Assembly (NCBI GenBank): GCA_037013685.1
Contig: CM072908.1
Coordinates: 6,957,001-7,021,000, forward strand
Origin: Acridotheres tristis
Taxonomy: Eukaryota > Chordata > Aves > Passeriformes > Sturnidae
DNA: 64,000 bases
Direction: 5' to 3'
The notes beneath the pieces are model-generated. The model did no database searches and was not told where the DNA came from. It worked only from the letters and a program-made list of their open reading frames with translations. How positions within the stretch are numbered: position 1 is the stretch's first letter; every line of letters begins with the position of its first letter. Made by a program: the position numbers and the translations under genes. Shown here piece after piece: positions 1 to 11,145 of the stretch.

Positions 1-37
1 CCTGGAGCTGCTGGACAATTCCAGTGCCAGCAGCCAG

Positions 38-240
38 GGAGAGATCCCAGTTCCTGGGAGAGATCCCAGTTCCAAGGACAGATCCCACTTCCAGGGACTG
101 ATCCCAGTTCCTGGGAGAGATCCCAGTTCCAAGGACAGATCCCACTTCCAGGGACTGATCCCAGTTCCTGGGAGAGATCCCAGTTTCAAGGACAAATCCC
201 AGTTCCAGGGACAAATCCCAGTTCCAGACAGGGACCCCTG
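38..240. repeat. 19-bp minisatellite with 57-bp higher-order unit
   Basis: Units of about 19 bases built on GATCCCAGTTCC repeat from near the left edge. Three variant units form a 57-base block that recurs almost unchanged (about 50-106 and 107-163), after which the array decays. It is non-coding and inferred to lie in PAX7 intron 4. Confidence 0.85.
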
Positions 241-2006
241 TTCCAGGCAGGGAAACACTCGGGAGCCAATCCAAGGAAACCACAGGTGCCCTTGGATAAA
301 CTGGGAATTCCTTTGTTTTTATGGATGTTTTCTAAACGGAGACACAACTTTCTCCAAAAAAATCAGGATTTGGGGAAAGCCAGAGCTCTGGAAAACAGGT
401 TTGGGATGCTCTCCTGGAATATTCACTTAAATCCTGGGAGACTCTACTGGGATATTCAACTTTGGAGGTCCCGGGACCTGGGAATGGTTGGGAATGATTT
501 GCGATGACTGGGAATGGTTGGGGATGGTTGGAAATGACTGAATTTCCTCCCACTCCTTTCCCAGCCATTCCCAGCCATTGCAGAGCCATGGAAAATCCTG
601 GAAGTTTCCAATCCACAGGCAAAACACCCACAATCCACCTGAATTCCAACACCCGGCTCCAAACCCTCCCCACTCGGGTTCAGCCCAGTTCAGCACAACC
701 ACAAATCCAGGAATTATCCTCATTATGAGAAATCCATAAATTATTCCCAAAATCCCACGGGAATGGCGCAGAATTCCCTCCAAGAAGCCAAATTCCCCCT
801 TTCTATCCTTTCCTATTCCTACAAAACAACACTTGGTCCATTTCATTCCCACAGCAACAAAGTTCCCCTTCCAAGCCCTCAAAATTCCATCAAAACCATG
901 GAAAAGGTTGGATCGGGCACCTCATTTCACATATGAAAAAAATTCAGTAGCATTCCTAAAATCTGGAATTTTTAACACAGGACGAAGGCTTAGATCTAAA
1001 ATCTTGCCACAGCAAACACAGGAAAGAAATTCCCAACTATCCCAAATCCCTTTTCCCAGATCCCAACGCGCTTCCTTGGAATTTTAGGCCTTTCCTTAGA
1101 ATTTTCAGGCCACTTTGGAGGCTCCCAAGTTTTTGGTGGCAGCATTCCGGACATTCCCCAATATTCCCCAATCCTGCACAACGTCACCCTCTGCTGACGC
1201 CTTCCCAGAGGAGTTCCCACACCAAAAAGGGTCAATTTTAGCCCAAATCCTGCCCCTGGCAGCTCCCAGGGCTGGGCACTTCCCAAGGGAAACTCGGGAT
1301 CCTCTGAGATCTCCCCGTGTGCCCAGGGGGATCTTCCCAGAGCCGGGAATTCCTGCCTGCCAAAAGCTGGGAGATTTTTTTTTCCCATCAAAAACTGATA
1401 TTTGATCCCTAGGATCAAATTGTACAGAAGCTGGAAAAGCATCCAAGGAAACACTGGGATCGGGAATTGAACAAAAAGCTCCAAAATTTCAAAATTTTGC
1501 CAGCAAAATTCCACTCTGGGAGCTGCAAGTCTGGAAGGAGGCAAAAATCATCTCGATCAGGTTGTGAAAAATCCGATTTTTTTATCCAAAAATGGGTTTC
1601 TAGCCGTGGAAAATCCTGATTTCCTCATGATCTCCATCACCTCATGGAATTGTTTCTCCTCAAAACCCCAGATTTGGCCCTTTTTGGGTTTTTCCTTGAG
1701 TTTTATTGGGGAAACAATTCCAGCTGGGAAATGAAAATAAATGGAAATAAATTGGAATAAATGGAAATCAAGGTGAGTTCCTGGCAAGGTTCACACCTGG
1801 ACATAGGTGAGTCTAATCCCAGGAAAGACAAACATCCCTATAAAAATAATATCTGGGATTTATGGGTTTATAAAAATCCATGTGATGCCAAAATCATGGG
1901 AGTAAACGGAGAACAGACCCGGGGAAAAAGGGATAAATATCAATCAATGAATTAATCAATTAATTAATGCATCAGTTATTAAATATAAATATGAAATATT
2001 TATAAG
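241..2006. other. Non-coding stretch, no gene seen
   Basis: No exon, RNA gene or conserved block is recognisable. The open frames here are short, overlapping and without family resemblance. The sequence is rich in GGAAT/ATTCC words, like the rest of the left third, and ends in an AT-rich patch (about 1930-2000) next to a polypurine array. Inferred PAX7 intron 4. Confidence 0.6.
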
Positions 2007-2302
2007 AAGGAAAGGGAAAGGGAAAGGGAAAGGGAAAGGGAAAGGGAAAGGGAAAGGGAAAGGGAAAGGGAAAGGGAAAGGGAAAGGAAAGGGAAGGGAA
2101 AGGAAAGGGAAAGGAAAGGGAAAGGAAAGGAAAGGAAAGGAAAGGAAAGGAAAGGAAAGGAAAGGAAAGGAAAGGAAAGGAAAGGAAAGGAAAGGAAAGG
2201 AAAGGAAAGGAAAGGAAAGGAAAGGAAAGGAAAGGAAAGGAAAGGGAAAGGGAAAGGGAAAGGGAAAGGAAAGGAAAGGGAAAGGGAAAGGGAAAGGGAA
2301 AG
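2007..2302. repeat. Polypurine (GGGAAA)n / (GGAAA)n array
   Basis: About 295 bases of pure A and G on the plus strand. A GGGAAA hexamer block is followed by a GGAAA pentamer block (about 2120-2245), then GGGAAA again. The perfect purine/pyrimidine strand asymmetry and mirror symmetry are the known requirements for intramolecular triplex (H-DNA). Confidence 0.95.
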
Positions 2303-2889
2303 CCCTGAGTGACCCGGGCTGCCCCTTTGGTTAATTAATGGCCCTAACTGGCGCTGGCTGAGCCTGGCCCAGCCCCACAGTGGGATGGACACTGCGGTGC
2401 TGCCGAGCACTCAGGAATTCTAGAGTTCATGGAATATCCCGAGCTGGGATCCAATCCCGGCCCCCAACAGCTCCACCCTGAGCATCCCTGGGAGCTCTGG
2501 CAAATCCAAACACTCCCGGAGCTCCGGCAGCCTCGGGAATGTCTCTGTTCCCTGGGCTGTGCCTCAGAACCTTCCCTGATGTCCAACCCTGGCACAGCTC
2601 CAGCATTCCCTGGATCCTTAGCAGGGATTGGAGCTGTCCCTCCATCCCCTCCCTCATTTCCTCTCCTCCAGCTGAACATGCCAAGTGTCCTCAGCCTCTT
2701 CCCCATCCTTGTTCTCCTTCAGACACTCCTGGATATTTTCCCACCTTCCTTCGGTTTCATCCCCCAAACCTGCACAGATATTCCACGAGAGGGGATGGGA
2801 ACGCCTTGGCAGGGAGGGATAAACTCCAGCAGGAAGGGTTTATAGGGAAAGGTGTTTTCCAGTGTTAATCTCTGAAATCTGAGGCATGA
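2303..2889. other. Non-coding stretch, no gene seen
   Basis: Unique-looking sequence between the polypurine array and a CR1 fragment. Overlapping open frames on both strands show no recognisable domain, and no splice-bounded conserved exon is visible. Confidence 0.55.
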
Positions 2890-3130
2890 AGGGTGAGTGT
2901 GGGAATGACAGGATTTGAGAGGAAAGAGGGGATGTTTGGATGGGATATTTGGGAAAAATTCTTCCCTGTGAGGGTGGAGAAACCCTGGAATGGATTTCCC
3001 AGAGAAACCATGGATTCTCCATCCATGTTAGTGCCCAAGGCCCGGTAGGACGGGGCTTGGAGCAGCCTGGGATGGCGGGAGGGGTGGAACAGGATGGGCT
3101 CAATCCCAACCCATCCCACAATCCCAGGAG
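2890..3130 (+). mobile_element. CR1-type LINE 3' fragment
   Basis: The text from about 2945 on (AAATTCTTCCCTGTGAGGGT, then a CCCAGAGAA block, a GGACGGGGCTTGGAGCAGCC block and a GGGATGGCGGGAGG block) follows the order of the conserved 3' end of avian/reptilian CR1 retrotransposons. It is a 5'-truncated, diverged dead copy without an open reverse transcriptase. Boundaries are approximate. Confidence 0.8.
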
Positions 3131-3625
3131 AAGGCAGCACAGGGAGAGGACAGAAGGTGGCAGTGGGGACAGATCCTGCAGGAAGGGCCGGGCTGGGATG
3201 GCTCGGGAAGGGCGGGGACAGGGAGGATGGATTAGAGCGGAACAGCTCCGATATCCCAGCGGCTGGCGAGGAATAAAAACCCCTTAGTAGGTCACCCCTG
3301 CCCCCAGCACGAGGCTGCTCCCGCCAGCAGGAATTTTCCTCCCCAAGCCCTCTTTAAATCCCAGCCATTTTTTTTTCTCCAGTGTCCGAATGCCAGAGAG
3401 GGAAATCCGGGCAGGCCGCAGCTAAGTCCTAAAAATCTCCTTTTTTTATTTTACTCCCCTTCCCCCCCGTTCCTATTCCTTTGGATTCCGACAAACCTTC
3501 CTAGGAAGGGCACGGAGCACGAGGCTTTGCTCAGAGCTGGATTCAGGGGTCACCGAGGGTGACTGTCCCCGTGGCCAGCTGGCTCCAGCCATGGCCAGCA
3601 CTCCCTGCTCCCGGGAAACGCTGAG
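3131..3625. other. Non-coding stretch, no gene seen
   Basis: Purine-rich and then pyrimidine-rich unique sequence. There are T runs near 3368 and 3441 and no coding signal. Confidence 0.5.
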
Positions 3626-3788
3626 GGATGAGCCCAGCGGGGGAATCAGGGCTGGGAGCAGCCTGGGGTTGGATTTGGGATGAGCCCAGCGGGGGAATCA
3701 GGGCTGGGAACAGCCTGGGGTTGGATTTGGGATGAGCCCAGCGGGGGAATCAGGGCTGGGAACAACCTGGGGTTGGATTTGGGATGAG
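3626..3788. repeat. 52-53-bp minisatellite, 3 copies
   Basis: Units beginning GATGAGCCCAGCGGGGG start at about 3627, 3679 and 3731 and are nearly identical to one another. Confidence 0.9.
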
Positions 3789-4662
3789 CTGCCGGGCTCT
3801 GAGGCAGCGAGTCCTGGGAAGGGCCCTTGGTGCCCCAGAACCGCTGAAATTGTCCCCGCAGGGACAGCCCAGGGGATGTCACAGCTCTGGGACACGAACT
3901 GGGAGCTGTCCCCAGCTCTGCAGAGATCCCAAATTTTGTGGGGCTGATCCCCAAATCCAGGGAGAGCAGCTCTCATCTGCCATAACCCCAAACCCAAAAA
4001 TCCCTCCCAGGCCAAGAGGGACAGAACAAAACATCCTCAGATCTTCCCTCTCCTCACTCCACCTCGTGGTTCTTTCTCCCAGTTTAACCAGTCCAAACCG
4101 CTTTAAACCCGAACAAATCCCCAAAAAAACCCAAATCCAAACCCTCGGAGTAGGGGAGAAAAAGTGGGAAAAGTTGAGGAAAACTCCAGGAGTTTTCCAG
4201 AGGAGCTCCTGCCACCACGAGCTGCCTTTTCAGGGCGGAATTCCCGCTGCTCCCGCTGTCCCTGCCCCGATCCCGGCGACTTCCAAGGGCTCCGATCAAT
4301 CTCCGGGCCCTTCCCCCGCCTGCTCCCGGCCGTTCCCAGGGAAAAAAGCGGCTTCGCCCGGGAAGGTGGTGGAAAAAATGTGGACAAATTTCTGATTTGC
4401 AACACTCTGGGCACGGGCTGATTGCCATTGTTGGAGTGCAAATGTAGAAATAAAGCAAAACGAAGATTCCGGGGTGAGGCCGATGAAAAGCAGAAAACGA
4501 GGAATTTTATGGCCATAAGTGGCGTGGGCTAATGGGGATTTTTGAGGCACTGGACCATGGTGGTTCCTTAGCTCCGGGATTGCTGGGAAAGACGCTCAGT
4601 TCTTAATTGCTGCCACTTCTCGTGGCTGCCACTGCCAGCGGCGTGTGGGCACCGAGAGCGGC
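3789..4662. other. Non-coding stretch, no gene seen
   Basis: No family-like protein is encoded on either strand. The long open frames overlap each other antiparallel, which is typical of GC-rich sequence with few stops. Confidence 0.5.
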
Positions 4663-5580
4663 CACAAAAAACCCAAGCAGGCTGCAAAAAACCCAAACCG
4701 GCCACAAAAATCCCAAACCGGCCCCAAAAATCCCAAACCAGCCCCAAAAATCTCAAACCGGCCCCAAAAAATACAAACTAGTCCTGAAAATCCCAAACCA
4801 GCCCCAAAACCCTCAAACTGGCCTAAAAATCCCAAACCGGCCCCAAAAATATCAAACCAGCCCTGAAAATCTCAAACTGGTCCCCAAAAACCCCAAAACC
4901 AGCCCCAAAAAACCCAAACTGGCCCGAAAAATCCCAAACCAGTCCCCAAAAATCCCAAACGAGCCCCAAAAATCTCAAATTGTCCCTGAAAATATCAAAC
5001 TGGCCCCAAAAATCCCAAACTGGCCCGGAAAACCCAAACTGGCCCCCCAAAATACAAACCAGTCCTGAAAATCCCAAACCAGCCCCAAAAAAAATCCCAA
5101 ACCAGCCCCCAAACCCTCAAACTGGCCCAAAAATACCAAACTAGCCCCAAAAATCTCAAATCAGCCCCAAAAATCCCAAACCAGCCCCAAAAATCCCAAA
5201 CCAGCCCCAAAAATCTCAAATTGTCCCTGAAAATCTCAAACTGGCCCCTAAAACCCAAAACCAGCCCCAAAAATCTCAAACCAGCTCTGAAAATTTCAAA
5301 AATCCCAAACTGACCCGAAAAACCCAAACCAGCCCCCAAAAATCCCAAACCAGCCCCAAAACTCTCAAAGCAGCCCTGAAAAACCCAAATCATCCAGAGA
5401 AAACGACAAATCAGCTCTGAAAATGACAATCCAGTCCTGAAAATCCCAAACTGACCCAAAAAACCCCAAACCAGCCCCGAAAAACTAAAATCATCCTGAA
5501 AAAATCCCAAACCAGCCCTGAAGAACATAAATCAGCCCCAAAAACCCAAACCAGCCCCAAAAATCCCAATCCAGCCCAGT
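4663..5580. repeat. About 900-bp minisatellite of 20-bp CCAAACCAGCCCC units
   Basis: About 45 copies of a unit close to CCCAAACCAGCCCCAAAAAT, with variants replacing the CCAG part (CCGG, CTGG) and changing the length of the A run. Plus-strand frames read as Lys/Pro/Gln repeats and minus-strand frames as Gly/Phe/Leu/Trp repeats. Both are artefacts of a unit with few stops. Confidence 0.95.
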
Positions 5581-6990
5581 TTTCCCAGCGCCAGGGGCTG
5601 GGATTGAAGGGTTTTCCTGTGAGGGCACTGGGAAAAGGCAAAGCTGACCCCAAAAGGATTTAAATTCCCTCCTTCCCTGCAGACCCAGGAAATTCAGGAA
5701 ATCCAACCCCTCTTTCCCTGTCACATCCCGATTTCCCAGCTCCATTTCCACCCTGGAACAGCTCCTGGTGTTCCCAGATCCATTTATCCACCCCCCATTC
5801 CATGACAGCCATTCCCCCATCCCCAAAATTCCCTTGGAGCAGCCCCAGGGGCTGAAATCCGATAAAATCCCCGAAATCTCGGCCTCTCCCTTCCCTTTAC
5901 ACCAGGAAGTTCAGGAATCCTAAAAGGATTCTCTAAAATCCCAAACCTGAGCATGGAGTTTTTTTCCAGGAGATTTTTTCCCGGTAGAGCCCAGGAAAGG
6001 GGAATGACAGATTTGTAAATTTGCTCAATTATCAGCTCGATAAAAATTCCCAAACATTTAGGAATCTCGAGCTTGGAGAGCTGGGCTGAGCAGGCCCACA
6101 AGAATCCCTGGATTTAATTTGATTTAATCAACACCTCCCTCTCCACGGGACCATTCCCGTTTTGGCAGGAAAAATCCAAATTCTGGATGTGCAGCCAGGT
6201 CAATTTTACCCCGTGGAATTGTTCCCCAGTCCCAAACCTTCCCATGCAGGAATTCTCTCAGCAAAATCCCTTCCCAGATTATATTTATTATTATTATTTA
6301 TTATTATATATTTATTCATAACCAGAATTGCAACGAGGGAGTTTCTCCCGATATTTTTGGGAGTGGAAAATTCCCCTCACCCATGAAAAAAAGAATGGAA
6401 AATGAAAAATTCCTCGCTGAGGAACTGGGAAATTTCATTCCCTGGGAATGGATTTGCCCTCCAGACTGCTGGGAACAAATGGAATTATCAGGAAATTCCA
6501 AATGCTCTGCTGGCCTCGGTCCCGAAAATGCCAGAGAACAACTCAGGGAAAAACTTTGGGAAAAGGGAAAAAAGCAACAACAGCAGCAACCAACAAAATA
6601 CAAAAATCAGGCTCCTTTCTTGTCCCTTTTCCTTTGAACCCTTTGGAATAATTCTCCTTCCAGAGGCCTGGATTTGCTCCAGGCTTCTGGAGGTGGGAAG
6701 CACTTGGGGGGATCAAATCACAACCAACTGGCTCCGGTGCCAAAGGGTTTCCAGAGGGTTTCCAGAGCCCTGGAAGCTCTTCCCAGGTGGCTGCAGCCCC
6801 AATCCCAAAATTCCAGCCGGTCCCTCCCTGCCTGGCTCCCATCCCGGCCAGGCCAGAGCTCGAGCGGGGACAGCCGGGGGGGTTTGGGGTCCCTGGATTG
6901 GGGACTCGGCCCCAAAGAGGACCCAGGAAAAGGAATGGGAACAGGATTTGTCCCTCCTGTCCTGGTTCAGCTCTCTCGGGGCCTTGGCAG
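5581..6990. other. Non-coding stretch, no gene seen
   Basis: Unique-looking sequence with a short TTATTA patch near 6280-6320 and a small CAG/CAA patch near 6570-6595. No exon or conserved element is recognised. Confidence 0.5.
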
Positions 6991-7340
6991 CTTTGGGGAC
7001 ACTGAGAACAGCCTTGGGGACACTGAGTGACAACAGCTTTGGGGACACTGAGAACAGCCTTGGGGACACTGAGTGACAACAGCTTTGGGGACACTGAGAA
7101 CAGCCTTGGGGACACTGAGTGACAACAGCTTTGGGGACACTGAGAACAGCCTTGGGGACACTGAGTGACAACAGCTTTGGGGACACTGAGTGACAACAGC
7201 TTTGGGGACACTGAGCCCTTTGGGGACACAGAGAGCAGCCTTGAGGACACGGAGAGCCCTTTGGGAACACCGAGGCTTTGGGGACACGAAGTCACAACAG
7301 TTCTGGAGACACTGAGAGCACTTTGGGGACACCGAGCCCC
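6991..7340. repeat. 46-bp minisatellite (GGGGACACTGAG)
   Basis: Units starting CTTTGGGGACACTGAGAACA fall at 6991, 7037, 7083, 7129 and 7175, an exact 46-base period. Each contains two half-units sharing TTGGGGACACTGAG. The array then degenerates to about 7340 and abuts the TTGGGG array. Confidence 0.95.
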
Positions 7341-7359
7341 TTGGTCACAGCCCAGGCAG

Positions 7360-7841
7360 GGGTTGGGGTTGGGGTTGGGTTTGGGGTTGGGGTTGGGGGT
7401 TGGGTTTGGGGTTTGGGTTTGGGTTTGGGGTTGGGGTTGGGGGGTTTGGGTTTGGGTTTGGGGTTGGGTTTGGGGTTGGGTTGGGGGTTGGGGTTGGGGT
7501 TGGGTTTGGGGTTGGGGTTGGGGGGGTTGGGGTTGGGGTTGGGGTTGGGGGTTGGGTTTGGGGTTGGGGTTGGGGTTGGGGTGGGGTTGGGTTGGGGTTG
7601 GGGTTGGGGTTGGGGGGGGTTGGGTGGGGGTTGGGTTTGGGGTTGGGTTTGGGGTTGGGGGTTGGGTTTGGGTTGGGTTGGGGTTGGGGTTGGGTTTGGG
7701 TTTGGGGGTTGGGTTGGGGTTGGGTTTGGGGTTGGGTTTGGGTTGGGTTTGGGGTTGGGGTTGGGTTTGGGTTTGGGTTTGGGTTGGGTTTGGGGTTGGG
7801 GTTGGGGTTGGGTTTGGGGTTGGGGTTGGGGTTGGGGTTGG
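7360..7841. repeat. TTGGGG/TTTGGG hexanucleotide array
   Basis: About 480 bases of alternating TTGGGG and TTTGGG hexamers with occasional extra G or lost T. The G-rich strand is the plus strand and carries dozens of G3-G4 runs separated by 2-3 bases, the classic pattern for stacked G-quadruplexes. It resembles but is not the vertebrate telomere repeat TTAGGG. Confidence 0.95.
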
Positions 7842-7941
7842 AGTCTCCTGCCCTGGGGACAGGAGCTGCCACTGCCAGCTCCAGTGTCACACCGGGGACT
7901 AGGAAGGGAAGGAAGGAAAATTGTCCAGGTCACAGAATCAC

Positions 7942-8160
7942 AGGTTTGGGGTGGATCAGAGACATTCCAGAGGCTTGGGATGGATCACACAAATCCCAAA
8001 GGTCTGGATTGCACAAATTCCATAGGTTTGGGATGGGTTGTGCAAATCCCAAAGGTTTGGGATGGATTATACAAATTCCATAGGTTTGGATCACACAAAT
8101 TCCAGAGGTTTGGGATGGATCACACAAATCCCAAAGCTTTGGATCTCACAAGTCCCCCAG
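7942..8160. repeat. About 33-bp minisatellite (GGTTTGGGATGGATCACAC)
   Basis: Six to seven diverged copies of a unit containing GGTTTGGGATGGATCACAC followed by AAATCCCAAA or AAATTCCATA. Minus-strand frames read as imperfect repeats of that unit. Confidence 0.85.
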
Positions 8161-8424
8161 GTCCCATTGGGGTTCCCAGGAGGAGCAGGGTCAGTGACCC
8201 CACTGTCTCCTCCAGGGTTAACCCTTCCCACAGGGCCAATCCTGCCCCATTCCCCATTCCCAGAACAGACCAGTGAACAGGGGAATTCTGGGATCAGGGA
8301 ATCCCCCAAAGCCGAGTTTTCCCTGGATATCCCATTTGGGATGAGCTTTGACCCCACTCATGGGGCGTTAATGAGGCCTTTTCCCAATTAACACCAAAAT
8401 TCCAGCCCTCCTGCACAGGCCCTG
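8161..8424. other. Non-coding spacer
   Basis: Spacer between two minisatellites; no coding or conserved signal seen. Confidence 0.5.
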
Positions 8425-8605
8425 GAAGGGGATTTGGGATATGGGACCAGTCAGATGAAATATGGGATAAATCACTGCAGATTTGGGATATGGGACCACT
8501 CACAAGATGAAATACGGGATAAATCATGGCAGATTTGGGATTTAGGAGCCCTCAGATGAAATACGGGGATTTGGGATATGGGACCATTCACAAGATGAAA
8601 TATCC
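8425..8605. repeat. About 60-bp minisatellite
   Basis: Three diverged copies of a unit containing GGATATGGGACCA, then GATGAAATA and GGATAAATCA. Copies begin near 8435, 8485 and 8570. Confidence 0.8.
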
Positions 8606-10707
8606 CAGGCTACTCCAAGCCCCGTCTGGCCCGACCCTGGACTCGCGAATTCTGGAACATTCTGGCAGCAGAGCCAGATTTTCAGCCCTCAAAGCCAAGA
8701 CTCAGTTCCGTGGTTTTTAGGGAAAATAGAGGGAATACAGGGATCAGGGTTGGGTTTGGAGTTAGGGATTGGATTTGGGATTAAATAACCTGGGAATGGG
8801 GGGAAATTGGGGATTTCAAAATCCATATCTGGAGTTAAGAGATGAAATTCCTTAAATTCCTTTCAATCCCCTACTTATGGCAAAATCCCTCCTGTGTGAG
8901 CATCCAAGGAGATCCCAAATCCAGGGAAATCCAACGCTCTCCTTTCCCAGCTGTTCCCAGTTTTCCAGGAGGTGGGAGTGGAAAGATCTCCTGCTTTTCC
9001 CACCGTGGGGCCGCTCAGATGGAGGGAATTAAAGCCAGACCTAAGCAGTTGCAGGTTTGGGAGCCGAGACAATCGGGAGCGAATTTCCAGTGGGGAATTA
9101 CCGGCCCCCAGGAGCGCATGGATTAATCGGGAGATGCGGTTGTGAGCACCGGCCTTTTCCTGTGCCCCAGGAAAACACAAACCCATTTTCCATGGATCAA
9201 CCCCAATGAATCCCAGACCAGAAATGTGGGGATGTGGTAAGGGGGGGGAAAGCAGGAACCGATCCCTGCTCTGATCCATGGAAATCTCCCATGGAATATC
9301 CCGCGGTCCCTGCAGGGAATTCATGGATTTCTGCACCATCCATGAGAGATTTAGAGATGGGAAAGGAAGGGAATAATTTCCTAAATAACCAAAATCCCAC
9401 TTGCAAGCGAGTGGGAAAAGCTGAGAGGTGCAGAACTCGCAGATCCCAGATCCCAAATCCCTCCAGCTCCTCCTCAAATTCCCCCTCAGTTGCCAGAGCT
9501 CCCCAAAGGGAACCCATTTCACAGCCTTTGATCCCTGACGCTCTGCTCGAAGTAGGTTTGGGAATGTGGAGGAATTCCAGGAGCCACAGTTCCCTCCAGG
9601 AACCACAATTCCCTCCAGGAGCCACAATTCCTTCTGGAACTGGGAGCTCCCAGTGGGACACGAAGTGGCACCTCTGGGCTTTCATACCCTCCCATATAAA
9701 AATTCCAATTATTTTTCCCTTTTTCTAGGATGCAGCACCCCAAACCCCACTGGGGACGCGCTGTTGACATTCCCAGATTTTCCAGTTGCTCCTGTTTCCC
9801 TGGAACCCTTCCCAAAATCTTTCCTTTCTGCCCCAAACCACAAACTGCCCATTCCCGGGTGGAATAAACTGGAAAAATCCGCCCCCCCACGACCCCCAAC
9901 ACTTCCAAGGGATTCCCAGTGCTCCCAGCAGCCTCTAATCCCAGTTTTTTGGGTTAACTGGGATGTGCCCTGGAGCTCTTTGGGGCCTTTTTCCAGCATC
10001 AAAGCTCACGTTTGTGATGTTGAACCTGGAAAGCTTCAAAAAGTTTTTGTGAATTAAAATTTTGTGGGGAAAAAAGGAGAAAAAAGGAGATACCAAGAGC
10101 TCTGAAGTGACGTTTGAGGCGCTTTTTTTGGGAATGTGCTTTGATTTCGGGGGTTAATGGGAATGAAATTCCCTGCTCCCCCTCCTTCTCCTCCTCCTCC
10201 TCCCTGCAACCCTGATGGAATTTTTGCTGCCAACAGGAGCTGGGAAAACCAACCCTGGCATAAATTATCCTGGAAAACAAGTAAATAATGGCCCTTTGCT
10301 CTTCCCACCAGGAATGCTGGCTGGAGCTGGGAATGGCTTTATGGCAGAGCAGAGGTGAGCCCTCAATTGTGTCTTTAATTAATTAATTAAAGGGGGAGCG
10401 AGCCGAGCTTTGCTCGGAGCACTGGAACCCAGCTGGGGGCAGCAGCCTCTTGTTTGATGCCAGGAATATTCAGGAATGAGCTCCAGGCCCAGCTTTAAAA
10501 CCCCCAAATCATCCCAAAATTCCCAATTTGGGGTGTTTGGCACCTTCCAACACCTTCCTGGGGAGGGGTCCCTGGACTTTTCCCGAGATATGGAATTTTC
10601 CTGATGCCACAGGAGGCTTTGGGAGCTCTGCTGAGCTGATCCCTGGAATTCTTCTTAGTGGGCTGCTCCAGTCCCTAAAATTCCATTTACACCAGGAATC
10701 CTCTCAG
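8606..10707. other. Non-coding stretch; small 21-bp repeat near 9575-9645
   Basis: No gene is recognised. Near 9575-9645 a 21-base unit (CCAGGAACCACAATTCCCTC and variants) occurs about three times. An AT-rich patch with three overlapping TTAATTAA words lies at about 10376-10392, with an AAGGAAGGG-poor but TAAATAATGG-containing flank that may be weakly conserved. No exon or RNA gene seen. Confidence 0.5.
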
Positions 10708-10799
10708 GGATGGGATGGGATGGGATGGGATGGGATGGGATGGGATGGGATGGGATGGGATGGGATGGGATGGGATGGGATGGGATGGGATGGGATGGG
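10708..10799. repeat. (GGGAT)n pentanucleotide array
   Basis: About 18 perfect tandem copies of GGGAT. A second array of the same pentamer lies at about 14,811-14,870. Confidence 0.97.
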
Positions 10800-11145
10800 G
10801 CTCCTCGGGATGAAGCTGCCCACAGAGCTAAGCCTTGCCAGGCCAGGCTTTATTCCAGGCTTCACCTATGAGCTGATTTTCCTCCCAAATCTCCAAGCGC
10901 GCTCCACCACTGGATAAAACACCCCCTGCAGATGCAGAGGGAACTTGGGAATTTGGGAATCTGGGAATGAAAAGCCAGGGACGGGGCTGTGCTTCAGGGA
11001 TTCCTGAACAAGGTTCTGGCTTTGACTTTGCTGCTGGAATTCCAGGAAAACCTCAGGAAAGCTGCTTCCCTCAGGTTATCCCCAGCTCCTCTCTGCTCCA
11101 GGGCAGCCCACAAACCTCGGCCCAAAAATGCAGGGAATTTTCATC
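10800..11145. other. Non-coding spacer before the ATCC array
   Basis: Unique-looking sequence; no coding or conserved signal seen. Confidence 0.5.

Noticed and set aside
4596..5528. Gly/Phe/Leu/Trp repeats resembling a membrane or silk-like protein
   Set aside because: Antisense reading of the 20-bp minisatellite; the unit divergence shows no codon-position bias visible by eye.
7360..7841. Interstitial telomere repeat
   Set aside because: Units are TTGGGG and TTTGGG, not TTAGGG; no TTAGGG run is present, so fusion or telomere insertion is not supported.
7165..8276. Gly/Leu/Val/Trp-repeat frames (245-332 codons) and Pro/Asn/Gln/Lys-repeat minus frames
   Set aside because: Products of the TTGGGG/TTTGGG array; three plus frames and two minus frames are all open, as expected of a stop-free repeat.
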